From assembly GCA_017471825.1 (NCBI GenBank), contig JAFURQ010000031.1, positions 1 through 43,722 of the forward strand: DNA of 43,722 bases, read 5' to 3'. Below the pieces are notes generated by a model. That model saw nothing but the letters and a program-made list of their open reading frames with translations. It was not told the origin of the DNA and did no database searches. Source of the DNA: Clostridia bacterium. Lineage in GTDB: Bacteria; Bacillota; Clostridia; Oscillospirales; CAG-272. The position numbers and the translations under genes were made by a program. Within the stretch, counting starts at the first letter, position 1, and each line of letters opens with the position of its first letter. Shown here piece after piece: positions 1-6,868 of this stretch.

Positions 1-76
1 GGCCTACCCGAAAGGATTCGAACCTTCGACCTTCAGAGTCGGAGTCTGACGCGCTATCCAGCTGTGCCACGGGTAG
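1..76 (-). tRNA. tRNA-Arg (anticodon CCG), 3' A lies outside the window
   Basis: The minus strand folds as a complete tRNA. The acceptor stem CTACCCG (76-70) pairs with CGGGTAG (10-4). The anticodon stem is TCAGA/TCTGA around loop CTCCGAC, giving anticodon CCG (reads CGG, Arg). The T arm has a TTCGAAT loop, and discriminator G is followed by encoded CC at the window edge. The D stem has one A-C mismatch. Upstream, GTGACC and TATACT 18 bp apart could be its promoter. Confidence 0.93.
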
Positions 77-119
77 AAATAAGTATAAATGTGGAAAATG
101 AGTGAGGTCACCTCTTCAG

Positions 120-261
120 GAAACCTTCAGAGTTTGCCGCTCGGGGAGTGCTCCGTGCGCTCGTGCCGCTACGGATAAGGGGGCAAGAACCCTTCCTCGC
201 GTGGCAATATTCCGCAAGCGGAATGCGGTGCTGACGTGCTATCTGACTGTGCCACGGGTAG
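120..261 (-). pseudogene. Partial, interrupted copy of the adjacent tRNA-Arg
   Basis: Bases 247-292 repeat 62-107 exactly (46 bp, offset 185). The repeat covers the first 15 nt of the tRNA plus its 5' flank. Similarity continues with substitutions through the D arm to the start of the anticodon arm (about 229-261). It is then lost for roughly 90 nt and returns only as a short match near 126-137 (CTCTGAAGG-like). No acceptor 3' strand or TTCGAAT loop remains, so it cannot make a tRNA. The weak 3' match may be chance. Confidence 0.6.
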
Positions 262-311
262 AAATAAGTATAAATGTGGAAAATGAGTGAGGGTATTTTT
301 AGAGCCCTATA

Positions 312-362
312 TATAGCGGAGTCCGAGAGTGAAGCTTGCCTTCTCGCTCGGGCTCCGCTATA
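312..362. other. Long imperfect hairpin between tRNA copy and HAD gene
   Basis: Arms 312-334 and 340-362 are inverted repeats of 23 nt with about four mismatches and a 5-nt loop. It lies 3' of the HAD phosphatase gene, which reads leftward, so it may act as its terminator. No U tract follows on that strand; on the plus strand a T6 run begins about 10 nt after it. The rest of 77-402 holds the tRNA copy and no convincing gene. Confidence 0.5.
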
Positions 363-402
363 TTCTATCATTTTTTAAGGGTGTTGTCAACAGTTATATT
401 TG

Positions 403-1110
403 TTATAAATTCGCAATAAATTTCAAAAGCTCGGTAAAGCTTCCTTGCGGATAAGCCGAGATATCCTTGCCATTCTTGTTTATAAGATTATCGGTGAGCA
501 GGAAAACCTTCATACCGAGCTCCGCCGCTACCATATCCTCGTCAGCATCATTTCCGACCATTACGCATTCCTCGGGTCTGATGCCGAGCTTTTGTGCAAT
601 CTCGCCGTAGTATTCAAGCTGCGGCTTGCAAAAGCTTGAATTTTCATAGGTTGTGTAAAGCTCAAAATCATCGGGCGTGAGTCCTGCGTGCAATATTCGT
701 TTTTTAGTGGCAATGGCAGGGAATACGGGCTGTGTCGCAAGAGCTATTCTGAATCCCATAGCCCGAATTTTCTCTATTGACTCCGCGACCTCCTCGTTAA
801 AGCCGCACACGTCGAGCACCGAGTCGAATTTCTCCTCGTAGAATTTCTCAAAATACGGAAGATGCGCCTCGGATTCTCTGCCGCAAACGGCATAAAATTT
901 CTCCCAGAACACCGCCTCATTGGTTTGCTCGCCGTTGTTTTTCATCATTGCACCGATTCCCGACCACATAGCCTTGGTAAACCTTTCCTTCTCGTAGCCA
1001 AGCGGCGCGAGGCTTTTGTACAGAGCCCCAAAATAAGTTTTTATAAAAACATCCTGATCCATCGGCAGAAGCGTCCCGTCAAGATCAAATAAAATTACCT
1101 TTGTTTTCAT
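403..1110 (-). CDS. HAD-superfamily hydrolase (phosphatase-like)
   Basis: A 235-residue HAD-family hydrolase. Motif I is FDLDGTLL near the N-terminus (Asp nucleophile), motif II is LATQP, the motif III lysine is in CKPQ, and motif IV is GNDADED. A helical cap sits between motifs I and II, as in phosphoglycolate phosphatase-like and beta-phosphoglucomutase-like members. Substrate cannot be told from sequence. The start is set at the ATG before KTKVILFDLDG because GTGGAG lies 5 nt upstream; an in-frame TTG at 1143 has no ribosome binding site. Its promoter is at 1146-1174, divergent from the next gene. Confidence 0.88.
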   Translation of the reverse strand: MKTKVILFDLDGTLLPMDQDVFIKTYFGALYKSLAPLGYEKERFTKAMWSGIGAMMKNNGEQTNEAVFWEKFYAVCGRESEAHLPYFEKFYEEKFDSVLDVCGFNEEVAESIEKIRAMGFRIALATQPVFPAIATKKRILHAGLTPDDFELYTTYENSSFCKPQLEYYGEIAQKLGIRPEECVMVGNDADEDMVAAELGMKVFLLTDNLINKNGKDISAYPQGSFTELLKFIANL

Positions 1111-1145
1111 AACTCCACCACTCATATTCTTAAACCTTTTCAAAT

Positions 1146-1174
1146 ATTTTACATCTAAAAGAGAATAAAGTCAA
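1146..1174 (-). promoter_or_regulatory. Sigma-A type promoter of the HAD gene
   Basis: On the minus strand, -35 TTGACT (1174-1169), a 17-bp spacer and -10 TAAAAT (1151-1146). Confidence 0.75.
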
Positions 1175-1230
1175 CAAAAATTCCAAAATTCAAAAATTAT
1201 CAAAAAAATAATTAAAATTTATTAAAAGTA

Positions 1231-1259
1231 GTGACAAACCGAAAAAACTGTGCTATAAT
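1231..1259 (+). promoter_or_regulatory. Sigma-A type promoter of the small lipoprotein
   Basis: -35 GTGACA (1231-1236), a 17-bp spacer and a perfect -10 TATAAT (1254-1259), 58 bp before the start codon. Confidence 0.75.
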
Positions 1260-1316
1260 ACTTGATAGTTTAAGTAAACCTTAAAACAAAAAATAAAATA
1301 AGGAGATTTGAAAACT

Positions 1317-1682
1317 ATGAAAAAGATTGTTTCTGCACTTCTTGTTTGCATACTTCTTGTAGGCTCTGTTTTCGCACTTGCTTCTTGTAGCAATATCACC
1401 GAAAGCTATGCCGAGAAGATTAACGAAGCAGCAAAGAACGACGAGCACTACACCTACGATGAGGTTATGGAAGACCTCGGTGACAATGCTATTGACATCA
1501 CTGTTACCGTTCTTAATTCCACTAACGGCGCTGTTATAGCTGTTAAGGGTTGCGAGACCACCGAAGAAATCGAGGAAAAGCTCGATGCAGGCGAAGAGGT
1601 TAAGGGTATCACCGTTGTTATCGTAAACAACAAGGCAATCTCTGCCGAGTACAAGGTAATCACCGAAGAAGACCTTAAGTAA
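1317..1682 (+). CDS. Small secreted lipoprotein of unknown function
   Basis: A 121-residue protein with a lipoprotein signal peptide: KK, a hydrophobic core, then lipobox LASC with the lipidated cysteine at residue 24. The mature part is about 98 residues, acidic, beta-rich and free of further cysteines. I do not recognise a family. The start is the ATG 11 nt after AAGGAGA; an upstream in-frame TTG at 1308 overlaps that Shine-Dalgarno and is unlikely. It is monocistronic, with its own promoter (1231-1259) and a terminator at 1691-1720 shared with convergent queT. Confidence 0.8.
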   Translation: MKKIVSALLVCILLVGSVFALASCSNITESYAEKINEAAKNDEHYTYDEVMEDLGDNAIDITVTVLNSTNGAVIAVKGCETTEEIEEKLDAGEEVKGITVVIVNNKAISAEYKVITEEDLK

Positions 1683-1690
1683 TTAATAAT

Positions 1691-1720
1691 AAAAAAGGAA
1701 GCCGACTGGCTTCCTTTTTT
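1691..1720. terminator. Bidirectional terminator between lipoprotein and queT
   Basis: Perfect 13-bp stem (1691-1703 with 1708-1720) with GACT loop and A6/T6 flanks, so it works in both directions. The last base pairs overlap the queT stop codon. Confidence 0.92.
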
Positions 1721-2225
1721 ATTTGCCGAAAAGCTTTGTTTTAATCAGAGAGTAATAGAGAAGGGTGCCGCCGACTCCGGCGCAGGCTATCTCTCCGACT
1801 CCCACAGTCAGCATAAAGAAGAAGTATCCGCCCTCTGCTCCGTATGCAAAAATCAGAACGAAGGGAATGATAATCGCATTGGCGAGTATCGTAGGCAGCG
1901 TTGCCAGCCACATCAGATTTTTCGGCAGCTTACGCATAAAATACGCCCCAAGCGCGCCTATAAGCGTTGCAAGGCTTCCGAACACTATGTCAAGGGGTAG
2001 TACTCCGCTTGCAAAGATATTTGAGATTATGCACCCTACGAAAAGCCCGATGCTTGCCTCGGGGAAGAATACAGGAAGAATACAGAGAGCCTCTGAAATC
2101 CTGAACTGAATCACTCCGCTCGACAGACCGAAGACGGAGGAGATGTAGGTCAGCGCCACGTATAGCGCACCCACAAGCGCACCGCGCGTCAGGTATAGCG
2201 CGGCATTGTTTGTTTTGCGTTTCAT
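1719..2225 (-). CDS. queT: QueT-type queuosine-precursor transporter (ECF S component)
   Basis: A 168-residue membrane protein with about five to six hydrophobic helices. It carries the QueT-family signature around VIQFRISEALCILP after the first helix. QueT proteins are substrate-binding S components of energy-coupling-factor transporters that import preQ1 or related queuosine precursors; the ECF ATPases are not in this window. The ribosome binding site AAAGGAG lies 7 nt before the ATG. A promoter at 2299-2327 starts transcription directly at a hairpin leader resembling a preQ1 riboswitch, which fits this assignment. Confidence 0.85.
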   Translation of the reverse strand: MKRKTNNAALYLTRGALVGALYVALTYISSVFGLSSGVIQFRISEALCILPVFFPEASIGLFVGCIISNIFASGVLPLDIVFGSLATLIGALGAYFMRKLPKNLMWLATLPTILANAIIIPFVLIFAYGAEGGYFFFMLTVGVGEIACAGVGGTLLYYSLIKTKLFGK

Positions 2226-2229
2226 TATT

Positions 2230-2292
2230 TGCTCCTTTAGTTTTGTTTTTTCAGCGCATAGCGCTTAGGTGAGGAAGGTCTCGAACTCACCG
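2230..2292 (-). promoter_or_regulatory. Candidate preQ1 riboswitch (class II/III-like) in the queT leader
   Basis: Read on the minus strand, hairpin GGTGAG/CTCACC (2291-2286 with 2274-2269) has loop TTCGAGACCTTC. A small GCGC/GCGC hairpin, an A-rich stretch and CTAAAGGAG follow. Loop CCTT can pair with AAGG of the Shine-Dalgarno. This is the order of parts in preQ1-II/III riboswitches (stem, accessory hairpin, pseudoknot sequestering the ribosome binding site). The assignment rests on architecture and the queT context, not on a covariance-model match. Confidence 0.5.
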
Positions 2293-2298
2293 ACGTAT

Positions 2299-2327
2299 AT
2301 TCTATCACAGCGTAGCGTTTTTTTCAA
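2299..2327 (-). promoter_or_regulatory. Sigma-A type promoter of queT
   Basis: On the minus strand, -35 TTGAAA (2327-2322), a 17-bp spacer and -10 TAGAAT (2304-2299). Predicted transcription start is about 2292, the first bases of the leader hairpin. Confidence 0.75.
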
Positions 2328-2476
2328 TAGATTTCAGTAAAATAATATTTTATTCGCTAAAATCTCCCGTTTTTCTTTATTTTTTACCATAATGGAACAG
2401 CTCTGCCACAGAGTTGATATAGCCTCATTTAACCCCCTTGAGTATAATATAATTAGGTAATTATAGGAGGAATACG

Positions 2477-3058
2477 GTGGAGTTTTTGATTGTGAGCAGC
2501 AGTAAGCTGAAAATAATGATGAGCCGCGAGGATATGGAAAAATTTGGAATTAGCGACAGCGACGAGGACTACTCCTCGCCCGAGGTGCGCCGCGCCTTCT
2601 GGAAAATTTTGGATACGGCGCGCGACGAATGCGGCTTCGACGTCTCGGGGGACAAAATACTTATCCAATTCTATCCGACGAAGGACGGCTGTGAGATATT
2701 CGTCACAAAGCTCGGGAAAATCGGAGCAAGCGCGGAGCGAAGCATTACAAAATCCCAAAACGTCGCCATGCTTTCCTCGAAGCCCTCGATATATAAATTC
2801 CCCAATCTCGAGGCTCTTATTTCGGCGTCAAAAAATGTTTCATGTGAAACATTATCCCGCGCGGTGAGGCTCTACGCCTCCGACGACGGGGAATATTATC
2901 TGATGCTCGAGGAGAGGAATTCGCCGCCCGCCCCGTCGGAGCTGTTGGTTTTTGGCGAATTTGCTAAAGAGGTGCCGAAAAGCCTCGAGCCTTACATAAT
3001 CGAGCACTCCGAGCACGTCGCGTCCGTGTCCTCGCTCTCTGTGCTCGCCGAGCTCTGA
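2477..3058 (+). CDS. mecA: MecA-family adaptor protein
   Basis: 193 residues. The N-terminal half matches the MecA/NegA adaptor pattern: a short strand, then LSREDME-like helix, the acidic stretch DSDEDYSSPEVRRAFW, DTARDECGFD, and a strand ending in CEIFVTK. MecA proteins deliver substrates such as ComK to the ClpC-ClpP protease in Bacillus; targets in this organism are unknown. The C-terminal half is less conserved. Start is GTG with TAGGAGGA 6 nt upstream. A TATAAT lies at 2443-2448 without a good -35. Confidence 0.75.
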   Translation: MEFLIVSSSKLKIMMSREDMEKFGISDSDEDYSSPEVRRAFWKILDTARDECGFDVSGDKILIQFYPTKDGCEIFVTKLGKIGASAERSITKSQNVAMLSSKPSIYKFPNLEALISASKNVSCETLSRAVRLYASDDGEYYLMLEERNSPPAPSELLVFGEFAKEVPKSLEPYIIEHSEHVASVSSLSVLAEL

Positions 3059-3063
3059 AAAAG

Positions 3064-3091
3064 AAAAAAGCAGATTAAATCTGCTTTTTTT
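3064..3091. terminator. Bidirectional terminator between mecA and rpiB
   Basis: Stem AAAAAAGCAGAT with ATCTGCTTTTTT, loop TAA. The rpiB stop codon (3075-3077) lies inside the hairpin. Confidence 0.85.
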
Positions 3092-3533
3092 CTATATCGG
3101 TCATCATATCGACTCTTTGTCTGTGTCTGCCGCCGTCCTCGAATTCGGCGCCGAGGAAGGCGTCGAGAATATCCTCCGCAAGACAGATGCCGATGACTCT
3201 CGCGCCCATACAGAGCACGTTGGCGTTGTTGTGGACCCTCGTCATACGGGCGGAGAAGGTGTCGGAGCACACCGCGGCGCGCACGCCGTTGTATTTATTG
3301 GCGCACATCGACATGCCGATTCCCGTGCCGCAAATGAGGATTCCGTAAGCGGTGTCGGGCGTCTTCTGCACCGCCTCGCTCACGAGGGAGGCGTAAACGG
3401 GGTAGTGGCAGGAGGCGGATGAGTCGGGGCCCATATCCTTTACCTCGTAGCCCTCGGCGATGAGCTTCGCCTTCAGGTGCTCCTTGTAGTCGTATCCTGC
3501 GCTGTCAGCGCCTATAAAAATCACTCTTTTCAT
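3075..3533 (-). CDS. rpiB: Ribose-5-phosphate isomerase B (RpiB/LacAB family)
   Basis: 152 residues, the usual RpiB length. It would interconvert ribose-5-phosphate and ribulose-5-phosphate in the pentose phosphate pathway. Visible landmarks are the N-terminal GADSAGY phosphate/sugar loop, catalytic cysteine in ILICGTGIGMS, and TRVHNNANVL with its conserved histidine. The N-terminal loop has Ser where many RpiB proteins have His (DHAG). LacA/LacB-type relatives also differ here, so a related sugar phosphate cannot be excluded. It is the last gene of the plsY-tsaB operon, starting 1 nt after the tsaB stop. Confidence 0.87.
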   Translation of the reverse strand: MKRVIFIGADSAGYDYKEHLKAKLIAEGYEVKDMGPDSSASCHYPVYASLVSEAVQKTPDTAYGILICGTGIGMSMCANKYNGVRAAVCSDTFSARMTRVHNNANVLCMGARVIGICLAEDILDAFLGAEFEDGGRHRQRVDMMTDIEKKQI

Positions 3534-3534
3534 A

Positions 3535-4245
3535 TCAGTTTTCGCCTTTCATTCGTTCGAGTCTTTCGCGCTCTGCCTGCGGCATACGCAAATATATCGG
3601 CGACACGTCTGTGTCGGAGACGGTCTCACCGTTTTGGTATTTTCTGGAAGCGATTTTGGCTATCGAATATGCGTTTTCTGTAATGAGAAGGTCGGGGGTG
3701 CGCTCGACCGTAACGCCCGCCTCTGCGAGCCCACGCCGAGCTACCTCGTATCCGTCGCCGACGAGATAAATTCTCTGACCGCTGAAGTCCTTCAGTCTGT
3801 CGGCAAGCTCGGAAATCGACATTGCCGCATCGTCTGTCAGTCGCTCGGTGCCGTTTTCTGTCGATTTAAACAGAGCCGTGTAGACCTGAGAGCGTCGCGC
3901 ATCCATAACGGGCACGATTATGCCGTCGAGGCCGCTTGCGCTTTCTGCCAGTGCCTCAAGGGTTGACACACTGACGCAGGGAATATCCCTGCCGAATGCA
4001 ATGCCCTTAACCAATGCCGCGCCTATTCTGACGCCTGTGAAGGAGCCGGGCCCCATTGAGGCGGTGACGAGCGATACGTCCGAAAAGGATAGGTGCAACG
4101 AGGCAAGGGCGCTCTCCGCCATAGGAAGCAGGAGCTCGCTCTGCGTGAGTCCGTTGTCAATATTGTAAAGTGCAAGAAGCCGCTCGCCGTCGCAGACCGC
4201 AACAGACGCCGCCCTCGCGGTGCTGTCAAAAGCAAGAATAATCAT
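3535..4245 (-). CDS. tsaB: tRNA t6A37 biosynthesis protein TsaB
   Basis: 236 residues, ASKHA-fold TsaB/YeaZ family. N-terminal AFDSTARAASVAV is the family phosphate-binding strand, followed by QSELLLPM, MGPGSFTGVRIG and VPVMDARRSQVYTALF. TsaB is the scaffold that pairs with TsaD and TsaE to place threonylcarbamoyl on A37 of ANN-decoding tRNAs. tsaD and tsaC are not in the window. It overlaps tsaE by 4 nt (ATGA) and is followed 1 nt later by rpiB, so the genes are translationally coupled. Confidence 0.94.
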   Translation of the reverse strand: MIILAFDSTARAASVAVCDGERLLALYNIDNGLTQSELLLPMAESALASLHLSFSDVSLVTASMGPGSFTGVRIGAALVKGIAFGRDIPCVSVSTLEALAESASGLDGIIVPVMDARRSQVYTALFKSTENGTERLTDDAAMSISELADRLKDFSGQRIYLVGDGYEVARRGLAEAGVTVERTPDLLITENAYSIAKIASRKYQNGETVSDTDVSPIYLRMPQAERERLERMKGEN

Positions 4246-4691
4246 ATCTGAATCTCCATACCGCCGCCCGTGACGGTTATTCGTCTGTGCTCATCGCACT
4301 CGGGCAGGCGCTCTATGCTTACGTATATTGCCGAATCGGGAATGGCGTATTCGATGTTTTCGCTCCACTCGACTATATTATAGCCGCGCGCGTTAACGTA
4401 ATCGTCATATCCGATAGAGTACAGGTCGTCCTCGTCGGTGATTCTGTACATATCAAAATGTCTTATCGTAATACCGTCCATGCTGTATTGATTCATAACG
4501 GCATAGGTGGGGCTTTTTACACCCGAAATTCCAAAATAAGAGGCAAAGCCCGAGACAAAAGCGGTTTTGCCGACTCCCATCTCTCCGCGCATTGCAATAT
4601 ACGCGGTTTCGGTGCCACCCGTGTGAAGTTTTTCCGCTATTTTTCTGCCGATAGCGCGGGTTTCGTCGGTATTTTTTGTTGTGAAAATCAT
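4242..4691 (-). CDS. tsaE: tRNA t6A37 biosynthesis ATPase TsaE
   Basis: 149 residues, P-loop ATPase. Walker A is GEMGVGKTAF at about residue 35, followed by KSPTYAVMNQY, the family HFDMYRI motif, and IVEWSENI, which carries the conserved Trp-Ser/Glu near the C-terminal third. TsaE binds the TsaB-TsaD complex and its ATP hydrolysis resets t6A synthesis. It sits 16 nt downstream of the methyltransferase gene and overlaps tsaB by 4 nt. Confidence 0.94.
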   Translation of the reverse strand: MIFTTKNTDETRAIGRKIAEKLHTGGTETAYIAMRGEMGVGKTAFVSGFASYFGISGVKSPTYAVMNQYSMDGITIRHFDMYRITDEDDLYSIGYDDYVNARGYNIVEWSENIEYAIPDSAIYVSIERLPECDEHRRITVTGGGMEIQI

Positions 4692-4707
4692 ATATTTCTG
4701 TAAACCT

Positions 4708-5895
4708 TTATTTGCGTATTTCCTTCAAATAGTCCTCGGCGCCGTCGCCGAAAAGGAAGCGGAGCAGGGCATCATAGTGCTCGGATTTTGCACTATCCTG
4801 CACGCTGCACTGTGGCGAGCGAATCGCGCGTATCAACGTGTTTTTCGGCGTGTTTTCGGGGTCTGTAAGCTCGAGGACCGAAACGGTGTAGCCGAGTGAG
4901 GCGAGCTTTTCTGCGCGGAGCGCATCCGTGAGTGCCTCGCAGAGCTTGCCGCGAAGGTGCGGATAATCGGTGACGAACCGCAGCTCTTGCGCGTTGATTT
5001 TCGTGCTCATATATCTGTGACAGCAGGGGGTGGAGAGTATAATTTTCGCCCCGAGCCTGCAGGCTGTATCAAGAACCACGTCGGTTGCGACGTCGCAGGC
5101 GTGCAGGGATATGACCATATCGGGTGATAGCTCCTTCGGGGTGTTGGTTATATCGTCACAGATGAATTTCATACCGCCGTAGCCAAGCTCGCGTGCGAGC
5201 GCATCGCACCAGAGGATAACGTCACGCTTCAGATCTATGCCGAGCAGATATACCTCGCGGTGCTTGATTTCGGTGAGGTAGTAGTACACTGCGAAGCTGA
5301 GATAGCTCTTGCCGCAGCAGAGGTCGAAAATATTTATTCGCCCATCGGCAGGCAGGTGTGAATACACGTCCTCGACGTGCTCGAGAAAGCGGTTTATCTG
5401 TCGGAATTTGCCCTGCTTTTTGTCGTGGACGCGTCCGTTTTTATCCGATACGCCGAGCCTGATGAGAAAATTCTCGGAGCCGGCGAGAATGTAATTTTTC
5501 TTTTTATCAAGCGCTTCGATTGCGCTTTCAAATTTCGGTGTCTCGCCCGAGAGCTTACGCAAGAGGGCGTCACCGCCGAGCAGGACCTCCTTACCGCTTT
5601 TTGACGTTTTCCATTCGGCGTCGCCGAGGGCGGTAATCAGATTTGCCTGCTTGTATTGCCGGATAAGCGAAAGGAGCTCGGCTTCGACGTCACATTCGGG
5701 GATATTGCGCTGTGAAACAGTGTTGCCGGGAAGGGAATATTCAAGCGCGAGCACGCGCCTGCCCCTGTGGGCACAAAGCCTGCCCGACACCCTTTGCACC
5801 TCGCTGTCGTGAGGTCTTGAAAAGATAATCTTTTTTAATGCCTCTATCTGAAACGCTCTTAAAGCAAGAGCGACGAAATCACGCGTCCTTGTCAT
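4708..5895 (-). CDS. SAM-dependent methyltransferase, METTL25/Methyltransf_32-like
   Basis: 395 residues. The N-terminal ~180 residues are a family-specific region ending in GKFRQINRFLEHVEDV. The Rossmann domain follows: motif I is FDLCCGKSYLSFAVYYYL, the acidic second motif is LLGIDLKRDV, then CDDIT, and SLHACDVATD, which resembles the LHACGDLS motif of METTL25/RRNAD1-like proteins. A CCHRYM segment follows. The substrate is not known to me. The neighbours suggest a housekeeping role, perhaps RNA or protein methylation, but that is inference. It overlaps plsY by 17 nt. Confidence 0.72.
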   Translation of the reverse strand: MTRTRDFVALALRAFQIEALKKIIFSRPHDSEVQRVSGRLCAHRGRRVLALEYSLPGNTVSQRNIPECDVEAELLSLIRQYKQANLITALGDAEWKTSKSGKEVLLGGDALLRKLSGETPKFESAIEALDKKKNYILAGSENFLIRLGVSDKNGRVHDKKQGKFRQINRFLEHVEDVYSHLPADGRINIFDLCCGKSYLSFAVYYYLTEIKHREVYLLGIDLKRDVILWCDALARELGYGGMKFICDDITNTPKELSPDMVISLHACDVATDVVLDTACRLGAKIILSTPCCHRYMSTKINAQELRFVTDYPHLRGKLCEALTDALRAEKLASLGYTVSVLELTDPENTPKNTLIRAIRSPQCSVQDSAKSEHYDALLRFLFGDGAEDYLKEIRK

Positions 5896-6616
5896 CTTCT
5901 GCCTTCTTCTTAAAGGAGAGCTTGCGCTCTGTTCTGTCCGAAATCCTCTGCAGATTCTCTCTGTGGCACCATACGATAAGTATGGCGAGAATTATCGCCG
6001 AGGCAGATATAAGTCCGTGAAGCGGCACGTACGCAACCGCCGTGTATCCGTGGATAACGACGGGGTAGAGCACGGCGCTGACAACCGAGCCGAGAGATAC
6101 GTATTTTGACGAAGCGACGAGAATGACGAAAACCGTGAAAAGAATAGCAAAGGTAATCGGCGAGAGCATAAGCACCATGGTTGCGGTTACAAGCACACCC
6201 TTGCCGCCCTTGAATTTGTAATACACGGGGAAAACGTGTCCGAGCATAACGAAAAGACCGGAAACGTAGCAATATCCGTCACCTGCGCTCATTCCGCGGT
6301 GATAATAGAAGCCGAGGAGCGTGCCCGTGATGCCGATGGCAATTACCGTTTTGAGAATATCGCCCAAAAGGGTAAATACAGCCGCCTTCGCACCATAGGT
6401 GCGGAGCACGTTGGTAAGTCCTGCGTTGCCGCTTCCGTGATTTCTTATATCATCACGGTAAAAGAGCCTCGAAACCACGATTGCGGTATTCATACTGCCG
6501 AGCAGGTACGAGACGATTATTGAAAATGCAAAGAAGCAAAGAAGAGTCGCCGTATAGTTCCAGCCATGATGATTTACAAGATAAAAGAGCAAGCCGCCCA
6601 CGTTTAAATCAAACAT
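5879..6616 (-). CDS. plsY: Glycerol-3-phosphate acyltransferase PlsY
   Basis: 245 residues, a polytopic membrane protein. PlsY uses acyl-phosphate to acylate glycerol-3-phosphate, the first step of phospholipid synthesis. Motifs seen are SGNAGLTNVLRTYGAK, GHVFPVYYKFKGGKGV and CHRENLQRI, matching the three conserved PlsY loops. Start is placed at the ATG before FDLNVGG with TGGAG 6 nt upstream. An open frame runs 59 codons further upstream, but those codons are not PlsY-like. A promoter at 6784-6812 leaves a 5' leader of about 160 nt. First gene of a five-gene operon. Confidence 0.9.
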   Translation of the reverse strand: MFDLNVGGLLFYLVNHHGWNYTATLLCFFAFSIIVSYLLGSMNTAIVVSRLFYRDDIRNHGSGNAGLTNVLRTYGAKAAVFTLLGDILKTVIAIGITGTLLGFYYHRGMSAGDGYCYVSGLFVMLGHVFPVYYKFKGGKGVLVTATMVLMLSPITFAILFTVFVILVASSKYVSLGSVVSAVLYPVVIHGYTAVAYVPLHGLISASAIILAILIVWCHRENLQRISDRTERKLSFKKKAEDDKDA

Positions 6617-6783
6617 AACAATCTCCATTCCGTCGCCGACGGGCGACCGCATAAATTTATAAAGAAATTCCCGACAAAGCGAGAAATTCAAGCGCAATAA
6701 GCGAAGGCCAAAAGAGCCACGCTCTCTCACGCTGAGCCTCACAAGAGAATTGCGGTAACGCATAAGCATAATACCACGCATAC

Positions 6784-6812
6784 ATTTTAGCATAACGCGC
6801 GCATAAAGTCAA
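6784..6812 (-). promoter_or_regulatory. Sigma-A type promoter of the plsY operon
   Basis: On the minus strand, -35 TTGACT (6812-6807), a 17-bp spacer and -10 TAAAAT (6789-6784). It is divergent from the queG promoter with 8 bp between the -35 boxes. Confidence 0.75.
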
Positions 6813-6820
6813 GAAATATA

Positions 6821-6849
6821 TTGCAATTCATACGGCTTTATGATAAAAT
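6821..6849 (+). promoter_or_regulatory. Sigma-A type promoter of queG
   Basis: -35 TTGCAA (6821-6826), a 17-bp spacer and -10 TAAAAT (6844-6849). Confidence 0.7.
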
Positions 6850-6868
6850 ATGGTGGGAGGAAGGGTAA

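Noticed and set aside
102-371. Short open frames on both strands next to the tRNA
   Set aside because: They run through the duplicated tRNA fragment and the hairpin, with no ribosome binding site or domain.
6617-6793. N-terminal extension of PlsY by 59 residues
   Set aside because: It is basic and not PlsY-like, has no ribosome binding site, and starts at or near the predicted transcription start; the internal ATG at 6616 has TGGAG.
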